A stretch of DNA of 64,000 bases from Erythroxylum novogranatense (GCA_029891385.1 JAIWQS010000093.1:1319870-1383869), one strand, 5' to 3'; shown: positions 48,548-61,162, numbered from the stretch's first letter. Translations and numbers: made by a program. The notes: generated by a model from the sequence alone, not told the origin.

Positions 48548-49224
48548 TGTTGGAACCTGACCCGGAGACCGGACCCCAACTGCTTAAAACCTCACACTAT
48601 CAGTCTTGCTTTAGTTCCACATTTATTGGACCCGTCTCCAAAGCCCAATTTCCTAAGTCCTGAAGCCCTGTGCTTATTACCTTGTAGGGTCCTTAGCTGT
48701 AACTCCACATTCGTGGTGAGCGCACACTATGTAAACACCAAAATCAAAGGTTGACTTATTCATATGAGTTGTAGCCCTAAACCTCAAGTTCGTTTTGCAA
48801 TAAGAATCACCTCAAATGCAGTTGTATAACTCAAGTTATGCTTTAACAACCTAAAAGAGCTCATACTCCAAATATGATCTCCAAACCGACCTCTCAATTG
48901 TTTCAATGTAAACTTTTTCAATTTAACTCAAAATAACACAAACTTTGTTGGAGAGAAAGATATATGCCTTATGAATCTAATGGTTCAATCCTCACCTCAA
49001 TTGGAGGTCATATGAGGGAATTATGCCCAAAAGAATCAAGTATGTTCACATCCTAAATCAGTTTGAAACTCTTTTGCTGCGATCACCATAACCTTTGATG
49101 TATAAATCAGATTTCTTTCGTTTTATCACCATTAGAAAGTAGACATCTAGATCTACAACGTTCATGAAGACCCCAAAACGAGAATCGGCCTCTAAAAATT
49201 CGAAAATGCACCATCTTTCCCGTA

Positions 49225-49358
49225 GTTGTCCGTTTAACGGACAGGTACTCGTGAAATGGTACCAATGGTTTCAAATGTCCGTTAAACGGATACGCAAGTC
49301 CGCTTAACGGACACGGCAAGGGAAGGGTGTTTATTCAAGCTGTCCGCTTAACGGACAC
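49225..49358 (-). repeat. Palindrome-word array (TGTCCGTTTAACGGACA)
   Basis: Four copies of a 17-base palindrome: TGTCCGTTTAACGGACA at 49227-49243, TGTCCGTTAAACGGATA at 49276-49292, a GTCCGCTTAACGGAC copy at 49298-49312, and TGTCCGCTTAACGGACA at 49341-49357. The first is a perfect palindrome around one central base. Spacers differ. Confidence 0.88.
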
Positions 49359-51679
49359 GCAAATTCCCAAAACTTCAAATCTTCATCCAATGTATCTCAA
49401 ACTTCAACCTAACTTCATAACCATTTATACCCTTCCAAATTTACTCATTCCAAAACCTAAACACTTCATAACATCTTAAACTTCAAGTTTAATTCATCAA
49501 CTTCAAAATCTCTAGCTCCATTGATTCATCAAAACATGGATTTCAATCATTTTTTATCAAAGTTATCATAACCTAATAAGCTACATGAACAACCAAAATG
49601 GACCTTAGTTGTTATCTTTCAATTGTCATAACTTCTTGCTCCAAATTCTAAAAAGTACATATCATACCCCAATGGAAAGATAACAAGATGTTCTACAAAA
49701 TTCATGAAGGATGAAAATGTTAATTTCATCATTAAGTAGGGTAAAAAGCCACTATAAAACACTGCTCATTCAAGACCAATATAATAGTAACATGGCTAAA
49801 TGAACAAAGGATCTAATGTGTTCTAATCCTCATAACTTTTAACCCCAAGTCCAAATGAGACAAATGATATACCCTTAGAAAAATTTGAACTTCTACTACA
49901 ATCTTCATGAAGACTCTTTGTTCCAATTCAAACCTTAAGAGGACCTAAAACTAAAGAGAAGTTCTGGTCAAATTTTACAACAATTTTGACAGCACCTCCC
50001 CTAAAACTTTAACTAACCAATCTTCATTCCTAGTACCCCAACCTGCACAAAACTTAACATCCAACCTCATATATCATAACTCAATCACAAGAGTATCTCC
50101 ATACTCAATTCAAGGCAACAATTCACACTCCTATCATTCTAATCAAATCCAAACTATAAAGTAGTTCATTTTCCTTTCTTGTCAATTAATCCACACAATG
50201 ATACATTGTGATAAAACATATATGAATTGCACAAAATACATTAAAACTCAACACTCTTGTACTTATATAACAAATCTGAATCATTACAACGCTTTATAGG
50301 GCATTTAGCCCGATTACAATCCAAATGTCAAATGTCGAAGTACATATTGAAACAAATCTCCAAATGAAACCTAATGCTTCATATCAAAACAAAATGACTT
50401 CTAACTTAAGAACATTGAAGTGATGCCTCAATCCCAATACTTTAACTCGTATTCCGCCGTTACTGTGGAGGGAAAAGGGGGTGTGAGCTCGATGGGTCAA
50501 GGTAACAAATTAATAATTAAGAAAATAAGCCAAAACGCTTCTTTATTTTCATTCTTAAACAACTTTCAGATTTATAAAAATCTTTCAAACTTATCAAAAC
50601 CTATTTACTTTGGTCAAAAACACTTTCATTTCATCAAAATTCCTTGTTTTCAAAACCAATATCACATTGATCGGAACTTTATAAATTTATCAAAACCCTT
50701 TTTGAAAAACTCATTTCATCAAGCAATTACACATCAAGATCATATAAGCATGAAGAAAACAATAAGTCAATTAATCAAAAGCATTTATCAAACAACATAA
50801 CTCACAGTAACCACATAGATAAGCATACCACATAATCACATATAAGATGATTTGGGTGGATCCAAACAGGACGTACTACACATTTCTGCAAAGCGGTCAT
50901 GTGTAGCCGTGAACACATGAAGGAGTCCGTGAGGAGCCCCATTGCCACAATGGGTAAATGGAGAAGGCTATAATTTTGACAGGTGCACCTATCACACATG
51001 AGGGACCACCACAAACCCAAACAAGCATGCATATCATATAATTCACACAATTCATAATCATTAGCCACAATTGGCTCTTGCAAATATTTACTTTCACATA
51101 ATTTCCCAAATTGTCGTTTTTCCAAAATCAAATATCCAACTTTTTTGTTCACTTCACAAATCATTTCACAATTATTTCCCAAAATGTAAAACATCTCATA
51201 CTAATTCAACCTATCACAAAGAATCATTTATACAACTTTATAAACAATTTAAAAACATTAGATAACATTTATTTCAAAACAAACAAGTAGCCTATAATCT
51301 CAATCATTAAAACATTACCCACCTCAATTCCTTTAGCTAGGAGCTTGAACAATGGCCATTCCCTTCACTTCTATTCATTCTCTTAACCTTTATCAAACAA
51401 TAAATCCCATAGAAAGCATGAAATCTCAAAATTGGCCATTTTAAGGAGATGGAAACATGAAACTAAACCCATCTAACTTTACCCATACCTAACTTAAGCT
51501 ATTTTCACTAAAACCTACCCATAATTCCAAAAGAATTCACAATTTTCACCTTGGAGAAGAGACCCACGAAATTCTCTCTCCTCTTGGCTTTTGATGGAAG
51601 TTTAAACCTTCTCTTCCTTTTCCTTCTCAAGGATCTCTCCATCTCTTCTTGTAACAAGAAAATTTCAAGCCCTAACCTC

Positions 51680-51714
51680 TTTCTTCTTCTTCTTCTTCTT
51701 CTTCTTCTTCTTCT
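51680..51714. repeat. TTC microsatellite
   Basis: About eleven uninterrupted TTC (GAA) units within the solo LTR. A related GAA-rich tract lies near 11290 in the solo LTR at 1463-11582. Confidence 0.9.
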
Positions 51715-52162
51715 CCACGAAGACTCCCTCACTCCTTTCCTCTTGTTATTTTCGTAGGTCTCCCAAATGACCTAAATACTTGCTTAAGTTAAAACCTAAA
51801 CTCCCTACACCCAAAAACGATGTAGTTTCCTTAAAACACTCCTTTCTTTACAACTTTTCTCCTTTCCCTAACATAAACGATTCCTCCTTATCTTCCTCCT
51901 CTTTTTGTTTTTAAATAAAACTTAAATGGACCAAATTAACCTTCCTCAAGGCCTTAGACTTTACAAACATAATTGAACTTCCTAAATGCCCTTACACCAC
52001 CTTATTCATTTAATTTCTAATAATATACTTCACTCTCATTTAAACATAATCCATCATTTAATTTCCATTTCTTTAACCACTAACACTTCAAAATAATTTA
52101 AACAATACCTCCAAATAATTTAGACATGCTTAAGTAAATAAAAAAAAATTCAGGGGCCAACA

Positions 52163-52680
52163 TGCCTAGTTACTTCTTAATTTCAGCTTTGAATTCATTG
52201 AACTTTTAAAAGATTCACTCTTTTTATGCATTAAATACAAATAGCCATATCTTGAGCAATCATCTATAAAGGTTATGAAATATTCATAACCTCCTCTAGC
52301 TTGTACATTCATGGGTCCACACACATCAGTATATACCAAGTCCAACGTGGACTCAAATTTGTTTCCTTTAGAAGGAAATGAGGCTTTGGTCATTTTTCCT
52401 TCAATACAAAATTCACAGGTGGGTAATGGATCACTAACCATAAGGATCCCATCCTTTACTAACTTGTCAAGTCTTTTTTTATTGATATACCCATTCTTAA
52501 GTGCCATAGATATTTTGAATTAATGCTAGAGTCATTGGATTGTCTTGGTTTTATCAATTATGTGGTGTTTAGTGAGCCTGACATATGTTCTATAAAGAAC
52601 AATCCCTGTTTAATTATCGCATCATAAATAAAATCCTTATTTTCATATGTTGAAACAACTTTTCCAAAATATAAGGAATA
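52163..52680 (-). pseudogene. Copia copy 2: gag-pre-integrase and integrase N-terminus
   Basis: The minus-strand frame 52507-52166 has RLDKLVKDGIL, the zinc-site cysteines CEFC, GKMTKASF and the first integrase acid in YTDVCGPM, followed by FITFIDDCSRYGYLYLM. It is cut by the solo LTR at 52162 and resumes at 48547. The sequence around 52668-52690 is the uninterrupted version of the chromovirus 1 insertion site. Confidence 0.88.
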
Positions 52681-52821
52681 ACCAGATTTTATTAGACAAA
52701 AAAATCATGTTCCTTACAATCATTGCCATGTAATAAACATCCTCCAAATATAACCTATGACCACAAAAAAAGTCCAAGGTAACTACTCCCACTGATTCTA
52801 CTGAAACATCGGAACCATCTA

Positions 52822-53700
52822 CTATCTTGACTTGAAACTGGCCTTTAGGTAGTCTTCTTTTGTCGAACCCTCAGAAGAATTGCAAACATGGTTAGTGGCT
52901 CCAAAATTTAATATCCAAGAAACAAATAGATCTCTCACATTTTTAGCTCCTAACAAACTTAGGAAACCTATAATTTGCTTTCTTTTGAGGGACTTAAGGT
53001 AGACTGGACAGTTTCTTTTCCAGTGGCCCATCTCATCACAGTGGAAACACTTTCCTTTGATATTCTCTTTGACCTTCTTTTTCATGAGTTTGGCCTTGAC
53101 TCCTATTTGGGCCTTCTTTTTCATTGGACCCTTCTTCTTATGCTTGCCCTTACCCTTGGGCTTAGAAGAAGATGTTACATTATCTTCGGGCCCATGAACT
53201 TTGATATTCAATATCTCCTTCATGCTCTGGAGGGTATTCAACAACTCACTCAAGGTGTAATCCTTGCTGTTGAGCTCATAGACTAACTTAAACTGTTGAA
53301 AAGAAGAGTTTAAACTATTGATGATCATAATCATTTATACGTCTGCATTCATATCCACCCTAAGCATCTTAGCCTCAGCGACTGTAGAGATTACCTTCAT
53401 CATATAATCCCGCACCGATTCACCAGGTTTCTATATGAGATTATGAAATGTTTGGATAGCTTTCACTCTTGCAGACCTAGTTCTCACATCAAACATCTCA
53501 TGTAGGTGATGGACCATTGAACTAGCAATTTTCATACAAGCAATTTGTTTTTGTAACATGTTGCTGAGAGAAGCTATAATATAACACTTAGTAGTCTTGT
53601 CAACATTCTGCCAATGCTCATGCTCATGTAGTTGGCCTATCTTAAGAGTTGAATCTTTACCCAAAGGTGTAGGCTCGTTTTCAGTTAACACCTATGAAAT
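52822..53700 (-). pseudogene. Copia copy 2: gag and start of protease
   Basis: Minus strand: 53691-53431 gives the UBN2-type gag domain (CYIIASLSNMLQKQ, LHEMFDVRTRSARVKAIQTFHNL). 53334-52822 gives the gag C-terminus with a lysine-rich linker, an intact CCHC knuckle (CFHCDEMGHWKRNC) and the protease active-site region SWILNFGATNHVCNS, where the usual aspartate is asparagine. A frame break lies between the pieces. Closely related to copy 1 at 29057-29824. Confidence 0.88.
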
Positions 53701-54840
53701 ACGTTCATTTTGAAGAACAATGTCAAGGTTACATCTCAATTCATTAAATTTGTTTCCAATTTTCAATTTGTTTTTTTTTTTCAAAAGTAGAGAGAGTGGA
53801 TTCATTTTGTGGTTGATAATGTCTGAAAATATAAATTATTAAAACATGAGCATACTAGTGAACAATATTGAAACTTTGTATAAAATCATGATGCATGTAT
53901 GCATAACGATAGATTTAACAAAACTTGAAAATTAAAACATTATACAACGGTTATTTTTCTTATCTATAATAAACTAAATGACGGTGGGCCATCTTATCTA
54001 TTAAAAGAAAAACTGCGACCCTCTCACTAAAAAAACTACCAAGCATCTCATGCCCAACTTTTTGAGAAACATCATAATTTGGTCCATACTTTTACCAACA
54101 GAGCTACGGTGGATAGTTTATTGATAAAAAATGTTTAGTGTTTAATTATTTGATTCATTCACTAAAGATACTTGCAAACCATGCCGCGGTGGGAGATCAC
54201 ATTTGCTACCAATAAGTGGACTTATCCTTAAGAAGACCTAAATCATACAAGATCTAGGATTCATGCGCTCCAATGGGGAGTAACACTTCACCACATGTAA
54301 ATGGGTCATCATTTGGAGACCGTGGACTCTCATATGAGCATCCTCTCCCACTCAATCTTTTTGGGATTTAATTTTTAAATACCATCTTGTCTAAATGTCA
54401 TTTATTATACATCCTATATTGTTTCATTATATATCTCATGCATAATGAATGCATGGCAAGCCCTAGGGTTGACAATTTTCTAAATGACATGAAATCACAT
54501 AATATCACGTATTATTTGCATTCATTTCTCCCTTCATCACATGAACTAATTAAGCCACTTTTGATTGTCCATCCTAGAAACAAAAAAAATTACAAGCCTT
54601 TTAGGCCCAAAATATTCTTCTTGGACTTGGATCTTCCGCTTCGAACTCTTCGCTCGCTTGATCTGACCCATTCGGTAAATAAAATGTAATGACATTTATA
54701 AAACCGAAATTTGTCACTTTGAAAATAAAAATTTCAACACTAGATTTTCATAAAACCGAATCTTCGACAAAAAATTCCAACACTTGTTTTCATTAAAACC
54801 AAAACTCATTCCACTAAAACAAAAAAAAACAATACTTATT
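53700..54840 (-). other. Copia copy 2: 5' leader, truncated
   Basis: Non-coding sequence upstream of gag aligning with 29940-30700 of copy 1, including the AAAACCGAAA-like repeats. It includes a 403-bp segment (54088-54490) that copy 1 lacks. Homology ends near 54840, before any PBS or 5' LTR, so the element is 5' truncated or rearranged there. Confidence 0.7.
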
Positions 54841-57180
54841 TTCAAATCCAATTATTTCTTTTGATTTGCAATTTTTCTTACCTTTTTCCTTAAACCACTA
54901 TGAATTGAAACCCTCCCTATTTCATTACTTTGTTTTTGTTTTGAATTCGTAACTCCTTACTGTTAAGATTCCTCATGGGAATGATATCTACTTAACACTA
55001 CTACATTAATTTGTATTAACGAAAGTTGGTTTCTTTTTTAATTTGGTTGCAGGCGATAGCAGTACTATAAAGAAAGATGCATAACATCAAAAGGAAGAAT
55101 CATGTATCAATTATTTTTCTTCATCACCAATTAAAGAAAAAGATAAGGCATTCTTAAATTGAGTCTTGGGAGTGGACATAGGCCTAGGGTTTTTTACTAA
55201 ACTGATATAAACTAATTTTTTTCTCTTTTTCCTTACTCACTTTAATTATCATTAGGATTTCTATGTAATTTCCTTATATGAATTTTCTTTAATATTTCAT
55301 TAAAATAGGCAATTCATTCATTAGTTCTTACACAAGCTAAAAGGTGTATAAACAAATTTCCTCCTTCTATTATCTTTCATTTGAGGGCTAATAATTGTTA
55401 TTAGAACGAATCTCACTCATTGCATATCGATTTCTAGAGAAATTTTAGTACTGATCATTATGGCCTAATTTCTATCACTTTTAATCCAGAGTACTAAAAT
55501 ATCAAATTTCTCAATTTTTAAGTAAATATGAATCATTTTTAGAAAATTAAGATGAAAGTATTTTTATGACTAGATATTTTTATTTATAAGAGCTTGCAGA
55601 GAAGAGCGAGAATGATAATACTATTTCCATTAAATTGTAAAACCATGTGAATTTTGTTTTCCACACTATACAAAAATGTTCTATCAAAATTTCCAATGTG
55701 TCAAAAGACTCGTGATATTTCTCACTTACTTGATCTTATATATGGTAATGGTTTTTTTTAATGTAAAGAAACTCATTAATAATAAGGAAATGTTAAACAT
55801 TATAGAAAGGACTAAAGGGAATACCCTCCCAAATAATCACAGCCTCATTGTAAAGCCTTAACAAAGTATTAAAAGCATAACATTAAGGGATCTGTTAGAA
55901 ATTAGATTCTCAAGGAGGAAACTAGATTAAGGTTGCACTTTTTGACAATGTTCTTAATTGAAATTGACAAGAATATCCAATTTGGCATCTTGAGGATCTG
56001 CAGAGTTCTGGAGACCATTTATATGAGACCTGGGCTCTATTACAAGATTAGGCACTTCAGTAGGTTCTACTAACTTATCATCAACGTTTTACAAATATTT
56101 GGTTCCTTAATTCTTTTAAGTTAGTAGAATGAGGAGTAAGAGGAGGATTGTCCTTGAGGAAATTTGAATCCTCCAAATTCATGTTCCTTCCCTCGCTTTC
56201 TTTCTGCTACTCTATCGCTAGAGTTTCATCAATAGTGCTTAGGTATCTTACCCTTTAGAAGAAGCCACCTTCTATTGTGCTTTTGGGAAGGCTTTCACAT
56301 GTTAAGGAAAATGGAGTCTCTACTAGACTTCCAAGCTCATCAAGTTTGAGATCTTAATGGCTTCAGGAAGTTCCTTACAAATGTCAACTTCAATTTCACA
56401 CAAACACAAACACGTGTGTATCATATTTACGCTTAAGTTAGCAATTAATTATTTCACCCAAGAGCTCGTGTGCTCAAGAATACGTAAAACGCCCGAAAAC
56501 AAGCTACTGCTCACTTTCATCTTCAGAACACTAGACTCGCCCCTCAGCATCAAAGGTTTACTGGTGGCACTGCAGGCACCTGCCAGGCCCACTATGAGAG
56601 GGGCCCTCTTCAACATTCGCTCATATGAAGTAGCTATGTTTTCGTTAAAGGCATAGTAATGAATTATGACTTTAACGTTATTACTATAAGAGGGGGCCTC
56701 TTCAAGAGCCCCTCTCATGTGAAGTTGCTATATTCTTGTTTTAACGTTATTACTATGAACAAAGTTAAAGTCATTTATAAGTTAATGTTGTTTTTTTAAT
56801 GTAAACGAATTTTGTGGTCCCGTGCTTATAAATAGTCTTGAAATATTTAAGTATACTCTTACCTTCTAATTTCTTTATTTTATCAATATATGTATTTAAA
56901 GTACTTTAACTCAAAATTAGCAAAAAAAAAATTTTGTATTTTGTCTTCTAAATTCGAGTATAATTTAAAGGTAAAGTTTCTAATTTTTAATATATTTTAC
57001 TCTTTATTTTTATTTTTAATATTATATATTAAATTTTGTTATTTATTTTGTCCTCAGATCATAGATATAATACTATTTATATATCTTTGTGATATATGTG
57101 AAGTCGTTGGAGTTTGATTCGCTCTACAAATATATAAACTTAAGTATATTGTCAATTTATTAGGTCCTTTTTAATTTCGC
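54840..57180. other. Unassigned AT-rich DNA
   Basis: No known protein motif, LTR end or target duplication was found. The longest open frame (56357-56656) shows no family feature. A short imperfect inverted repeat lies at 56594-56719. Confidence 0.5.
56594..56719. repeat. Imperfect inverted repeat
   Basis: ATGAGAGGGGCCCTCTT at 56594-56610 is mirrored by AAGAGCCCCTCTCAT at 56705-56719, two bases shorter. Sequences beside the arms are also partly repeated directly (GAAGT-GCTAT...). It may be a small decayed transposon, but no ends were defined. Confidence 0.4.
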
Positions 57181-58312
57181 CAGGCCTATAAACTATAGAA
57201 CTACCGCCTGCATCGCACTCACCTTGAACCCAAACAACAATCACCCATCAGATACCCCATCGAACCCCCACCCAGACAGCACCGTGAGCAGAGACGTATG
57301 GTCCCTGGGTCCAAGTCCAATGGCGCAATCGTCGAGTGAACTAGTCATCAACGATCACAAGAAGTGACAAAGGCAAACTTCCCATCTCCGACGTCGTGCG
57401 AGGTTTGAGGTTCCAACCTCTGTCAACTAACGGCCATATCGTCGACTCTACGTCACCTCCACGTACCGCACTTCAAATTTCTTCGTAAACGTCTAAGCCT
57501 CAACTAAATGGGCTCCCACACCCTAGACGTTATCCCACAGACGAAAAGGCCATGAAGGAGGCTCCTAGTCCCAACGCTCCGGGCCTAAAACCACTGCCTC
57601 CTATAGCCCAGGATCCCCATAAAGCCCACTCCTCCATGCAAAGGAAGGATGCTGGTACCCCTCAACCTAATAACCATCATCATATCGCCATTTCCATTCC
57701 TTCGCACCATGACTTAATTATACAGGATCCTTCACTAGCTCCAGTCATGCAAGCAAATGTAGATTGTTAAGAAGTGGAGGACGGTATACATACCGAAGAC
57801 TCATCACCTACATATTTGCATGACCAAAACTTACTACCTCCAGCTAAAACTCTAGATCCCGAGCACAATATAACTTTGGCTAACGAGGATACGGTAATAT
57901 TAGATTTCCAGATGGATGAGCTGTCGCAACATCCTATGGATAACACTGAAGATGAACATATTGTGGTCTCCATAATCTCTTCTGATCACTAGAGTTCCCC
58001 TCCCCCCTCACCGAACCTTTATTATGTCTATCTTCATCTGGAATTGTCAAGGGGTTGAGGCAAGAAATTCAAACTAATTTTTAAGAATTACATCAAGATC
58101 CACAAACCCATGCTAGTGGTGCTAATGGAGACTAAAATAAGTGGTGTTCGTGCTCAAACTATAATCAAATCCTTACCTTTTCCTTATTTATATCGGGTGA
58201 AGCGAATGGATTTTTTCGGGCGGCATTTGGCTTCTATAATTTCTAAAATCACAAAGGCAAATACTACTAGCCCATTGTTAATTTATCCACATGAATATCA
58301 AGGAGGAGAATT
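57180..58312 (+). pseudogene. L1-type LINE fragment: ORF1 tail and endonuclease start
   Basis: 57552-57992 is a proline- and histidine-rich stretch with one in-frame stop. It is followed at 58024 by MSIFIWNCQGVEARN, the usual N-terminus of the apurinic-like endonuclease of plant L1 elements (WNCQG). After a one-base frameshift it continues as KIHKPMLVVLMETKISG, carrying the ET(K) residues of the endonuclease, then LPFPYLYRVKRMDFFGRH. The RT is absent: the element is cut at 58312 by the LTR that begins there. No ORF1 RNA-binding domain was recognised, so the upstream limit is approximate. Confidence 0.7.
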
Positions 58313-58896
58313 GTAACACCCCACTCCCGTGTGACACGAACTCGACATCGATGGTGATATCCGAATCCGTGCCCCACGAGGGTAGCGTGCTATATCACTC
58401 AGTAAACTCAGTATAAAAAAAAATTTTGTAAACATTCATACGCGCGAAAAATAGTAGATAATCGTGCTCGCGTTAATTTGTATATCATTCCAGTCATTCT
58501 CAATCATTACAAACATTTAACAATAATTTAAAATAGCCATTTAAGGTATACCAATCCATAACCAAATTGGGCCCGCTATAAATACAAAGTATTAATTTAC
58601 AAAGCTTCGTATCACAATTTTATGAATAATGAAGGATGACACTAATGCAGACGTGGATCGATCCCGCCTCTATTCTTCATTTGAATGCGAGACATACTCC
58701 TTGAACCTAACGGGTATTCTTCGAGTCCCGAAAAATATTTGCAAATTTTGGGTGAGTTTTATTTAACTCAAAGGAGGAACCATCATCGATGGTTCGCTTC
58801 AATTCATGCAACATGCCATGTCATATAACGTATACTCACTGTTACAAACTTGATTACATTTCACAATTTTCCTTACAATAAAGACATTTTATACAT

Positions 58897-60715
58897 CGTT
58901 AGAGTAGTGCCCTAAAGGCAATCGCTTTTAGCGATTTTTTGTACAAATTTGTGTACGCCTTTATAAATAAATAAAGAAAGGAATATATCATTAATTTGTT
59001 GTTAATTATTTATGAACCGATAAAGATCTCAGAATCAAATTAATGAAGTCCATGATATATGACATAGCATGAAGGAAATTATGATGTGATCACACTATCG
59101 AGATTCCTATCATGTGCAATTATGTCAAGATTCAAATTATCCCTAGTAATAGGATTACCGAGACCGACATCAGAATCCGGAAAGACTAGACATCTCAAAC
59201 TCCTTGATTTGATCAGCAAAGGATCTCGTAAACTGTAAATATGAGATATTTAGGTTGAGATGTGGATGCTTACTAGAGGTAGTAAGTACATCGATGACCG
59301 CCATGAGATCATCACATGGATGTCCTATTCTAATGTCGCGATAATCTCATCATAGCAATGGTGCAAGTATCCTTAGACTTGAGGTGCTCAAGGATATCTT
59401 GATACCGATTCGTGCTTTGACTCCATTCCTTGTTGCCTTACTGTAGGTCGCTCATAGGGTGGTGCTTGGGTGCAGTTTGAGGTATTCAAGGTAATTGAGT
59501 AGCTAATAGAGGATTCACCACTTCGTGATAGAGAAGATGATACCCATGGCCTCTTGTCGTGGTCATTACTTAGAAATCTCCGGCCGAGTATGTATGTCGT
59601 TAAGAGTGTCTTCAAGGACATATAAAGTAATGAGTCCTGTGACAAGAACTGAAATCACTGACTAGATTTGACGTAGTCGAGCCTAGTGAGAGTTGACACA
59701 TTGCCCATACTCATAACCAAGTGGGGTATAGGATGCTAAAAGGACGAATTGCACGGTAATTGTCTATAGAAAGGTTCGTGATATGGTCCATGATGAATAT
59801 ATATTCATTCATCAAACCAATTACTTTCCGGTCAATTGGGGGTCATGATGTGTTGCTAGATACCACTCATGACTTGCTTAGATTAAGTGTTAATCTAAGT
59901 GGCCAACATAACCGGAACCTAATGGGTCACACGATAAGAGTGTCTCGGAGAACTCAGAAAATAGTTTTGGACAGAGTTCCAATAAAAGGAGAGCAAACGG
60001 ATTAAATGGATCCCGATGAGATCGAGATATGTCCCGATGAGATCGCGACATCGATATTGCTGAAAAACGTTTTCGGGGGTTTTTCCCATACCGGGACTAG
60101 TAGGCCGGTAGGACCGACCCCAGTGTGACTGGACCACTTCAGTAATATATATACATATATATATATGATTAATTAATTAATATATATATATATATGGTGA
60201 AAACGTGGATGAAGGAGGAAGATGGAAGAACCTTCCATCATTTTGCTTAATCATTAAGTCATTAATGACTAAAAGACAAAATACAAGTTGATGGAGAAAA
60301 GATGATGATCGTGGGATATAAAAGAAGAAATAGAAAGAGTTTCTCAAGGACTTTTTGCTTATGATCATCGCTGGCTTTGAAGAGAAGTTGAAAGGAAAGT
60401 TTCTAACTCTTCTCATCATCGTGCTTCTCCATCTTCAAGCATTTTCTTCTCAAGCTTTTCCATCTTTTTCCAAGCTTCCATAGAACAAAGGTAAGATCTA
60501 GCGTCTTTAATTTGTTCTAGCTATTCCCGGTCAAAGGGTTTGTCCTTGTTAGGTTCTCCGATCTCGTGGATACCGTTAGAGACGGTCTCCTTTGGTCGCT
60601 CGGTTTGAGTTTGTTATATATATACACATGGATCCCGGCTTTTGGGAAGGTCCTTAACAAAAATTTTGTTTTCCGCACCGTGGGCATGTGATGCTCACAC
60701 CGGGATTTTCCTACA
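58897..60715. mobile_element. Solo-LTR-like repeat, copy 1
   Basis: 1.8 kb, starting (C/T)GTTAGAGTAGTGCCC and ending GGGATTTTCCTACA, highly similar to copy 2 at 61691-63665 along its whole length. The TG...CA ends and absence of coding sequence suggest a solo LTR, probably copia-type. Flanking pentamers TACAT and TACAC differ by one base, so the target duplication is only probable. It contains a TA-rich tract at 60145-60195. Confidence 0.65.
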
Positions 60716-61027
60716 TACACAACATCCAATTAGTCATACATAACCAAAGGCATATATGTACCACTCAAATATAACACAGTTGTTTCATATTCCGCATTCA
60801 GAAGTACCACGTGACATAAACCATATTCAAAAGTACCGCATGATTATATCTAAGCGCATAACTGCACATTCAGAAATACCACATTTTTGCACATAAGCAA
60901 AGCACATTTTATTTTACATTAGCACACTCCGCAGTTTATATAAGGCATTTTTGCCTTTCACCCATTCAAAATGTTCAATCAAATATGTATGCAATGCATA
61001 TGTGACACTTTCTGATTTTATTTCAGT

Positions 61028-61162
61028 GTTGTGACCGAGCGCTTAAACAGTAAACAGTAGGCAGTAGACGCGTCTAGGGAGTAGGAGAGCCCTCTGGGTA
61101 TGCACTATCTCCCTTCGAGCTTGAAGCTCTTTTTCAGTATCAGTGGCGTCTCTGGTCACAAC
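61028..61162 (-). repeat. Framed hairpin segment in a second LTR family
   Basis: GTTGTGACC (61028-61036) and GGTCACAAC (61154-61162) enclose a segment with GAGCTTGAAGCTC (from 61117) and other short inverted words such as ACGCGT. The same frame and a GAGC/GCTC hairpin occur at 35711-35874 in chromovirus 2. Confidence 0.65.

Larger units (their letters stand above)
48548..52162 (-). mobile_element. Chromovirus-type solo LTR, minus strand
   Basis: 3615 bp; on the minus strand it starts TGTTGGCCCCTG and ends GGTTCCAACA, with a perfect TGCCT duplication (48543-48547 and 52163-52167). It has no coding sequence, PBS or PPT. It splits the copia integrase between its first and second acidic residues. 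It contains the block resembling AGCTCACCCCC of the other chromovirus LTRs (near 50470), a palindrome array (49225-49358) and a TTC repeat (51680-51714). Confidence 0.9.
18936..54840 (-). mobile_element. Tandem Ty1/copia array sharing a central LTR (with nested insertions)
   Basis: On the minus strand the order is: internal domain of copy 2 (about 54840 to 46202), one LTR (46201 to 31173), PBS and internal domain of copy 1 (31172 to 19342), and a truncated LTR (19341 to 18936). The middle LTR is flanked by a PPT on one side and a PBS on the other with no target duplication, as in LTR-element multimers formed by unequal recombination. Copy 1 has lost most of pol. Copy 2 retains gag to RNase H but lacks its 5' end beyond about 54840. 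Four separate insertions interrupt the array. Confidence 0.75.

Noticed and set aside
49225..49358. Regularly repeated palindromes resembling a CRISPR array
   Set aside because: Spacers are not of constant length, repeats are 15-17 bases, and the context is a plant LTR; no cas genes exist here.
56357..56718. Two opposed open frames of about 90-100 residues as a host gene
   Set aside because: No domain, signal or homology is recognisable, and the region contains an inverted repeat that generates both frames.
58301..58312. AGGAGGAGAAT before TGTAACACCCC as a polypurine tract and 3' LTR on the plus strand
   Set aside because: The blocks shared with the chromovirus 2 LTR run in the opposite direction, and the sequence upstream is LINE endonuclease, so the purine run is coincidental.
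60145..60195. TA-rich palindromic tract as a functional hairpin
   Set aside because: Simple TA/TTAA repeats form inverted words by composition alone; copy 2 keeps only an AT-rich equivalent.
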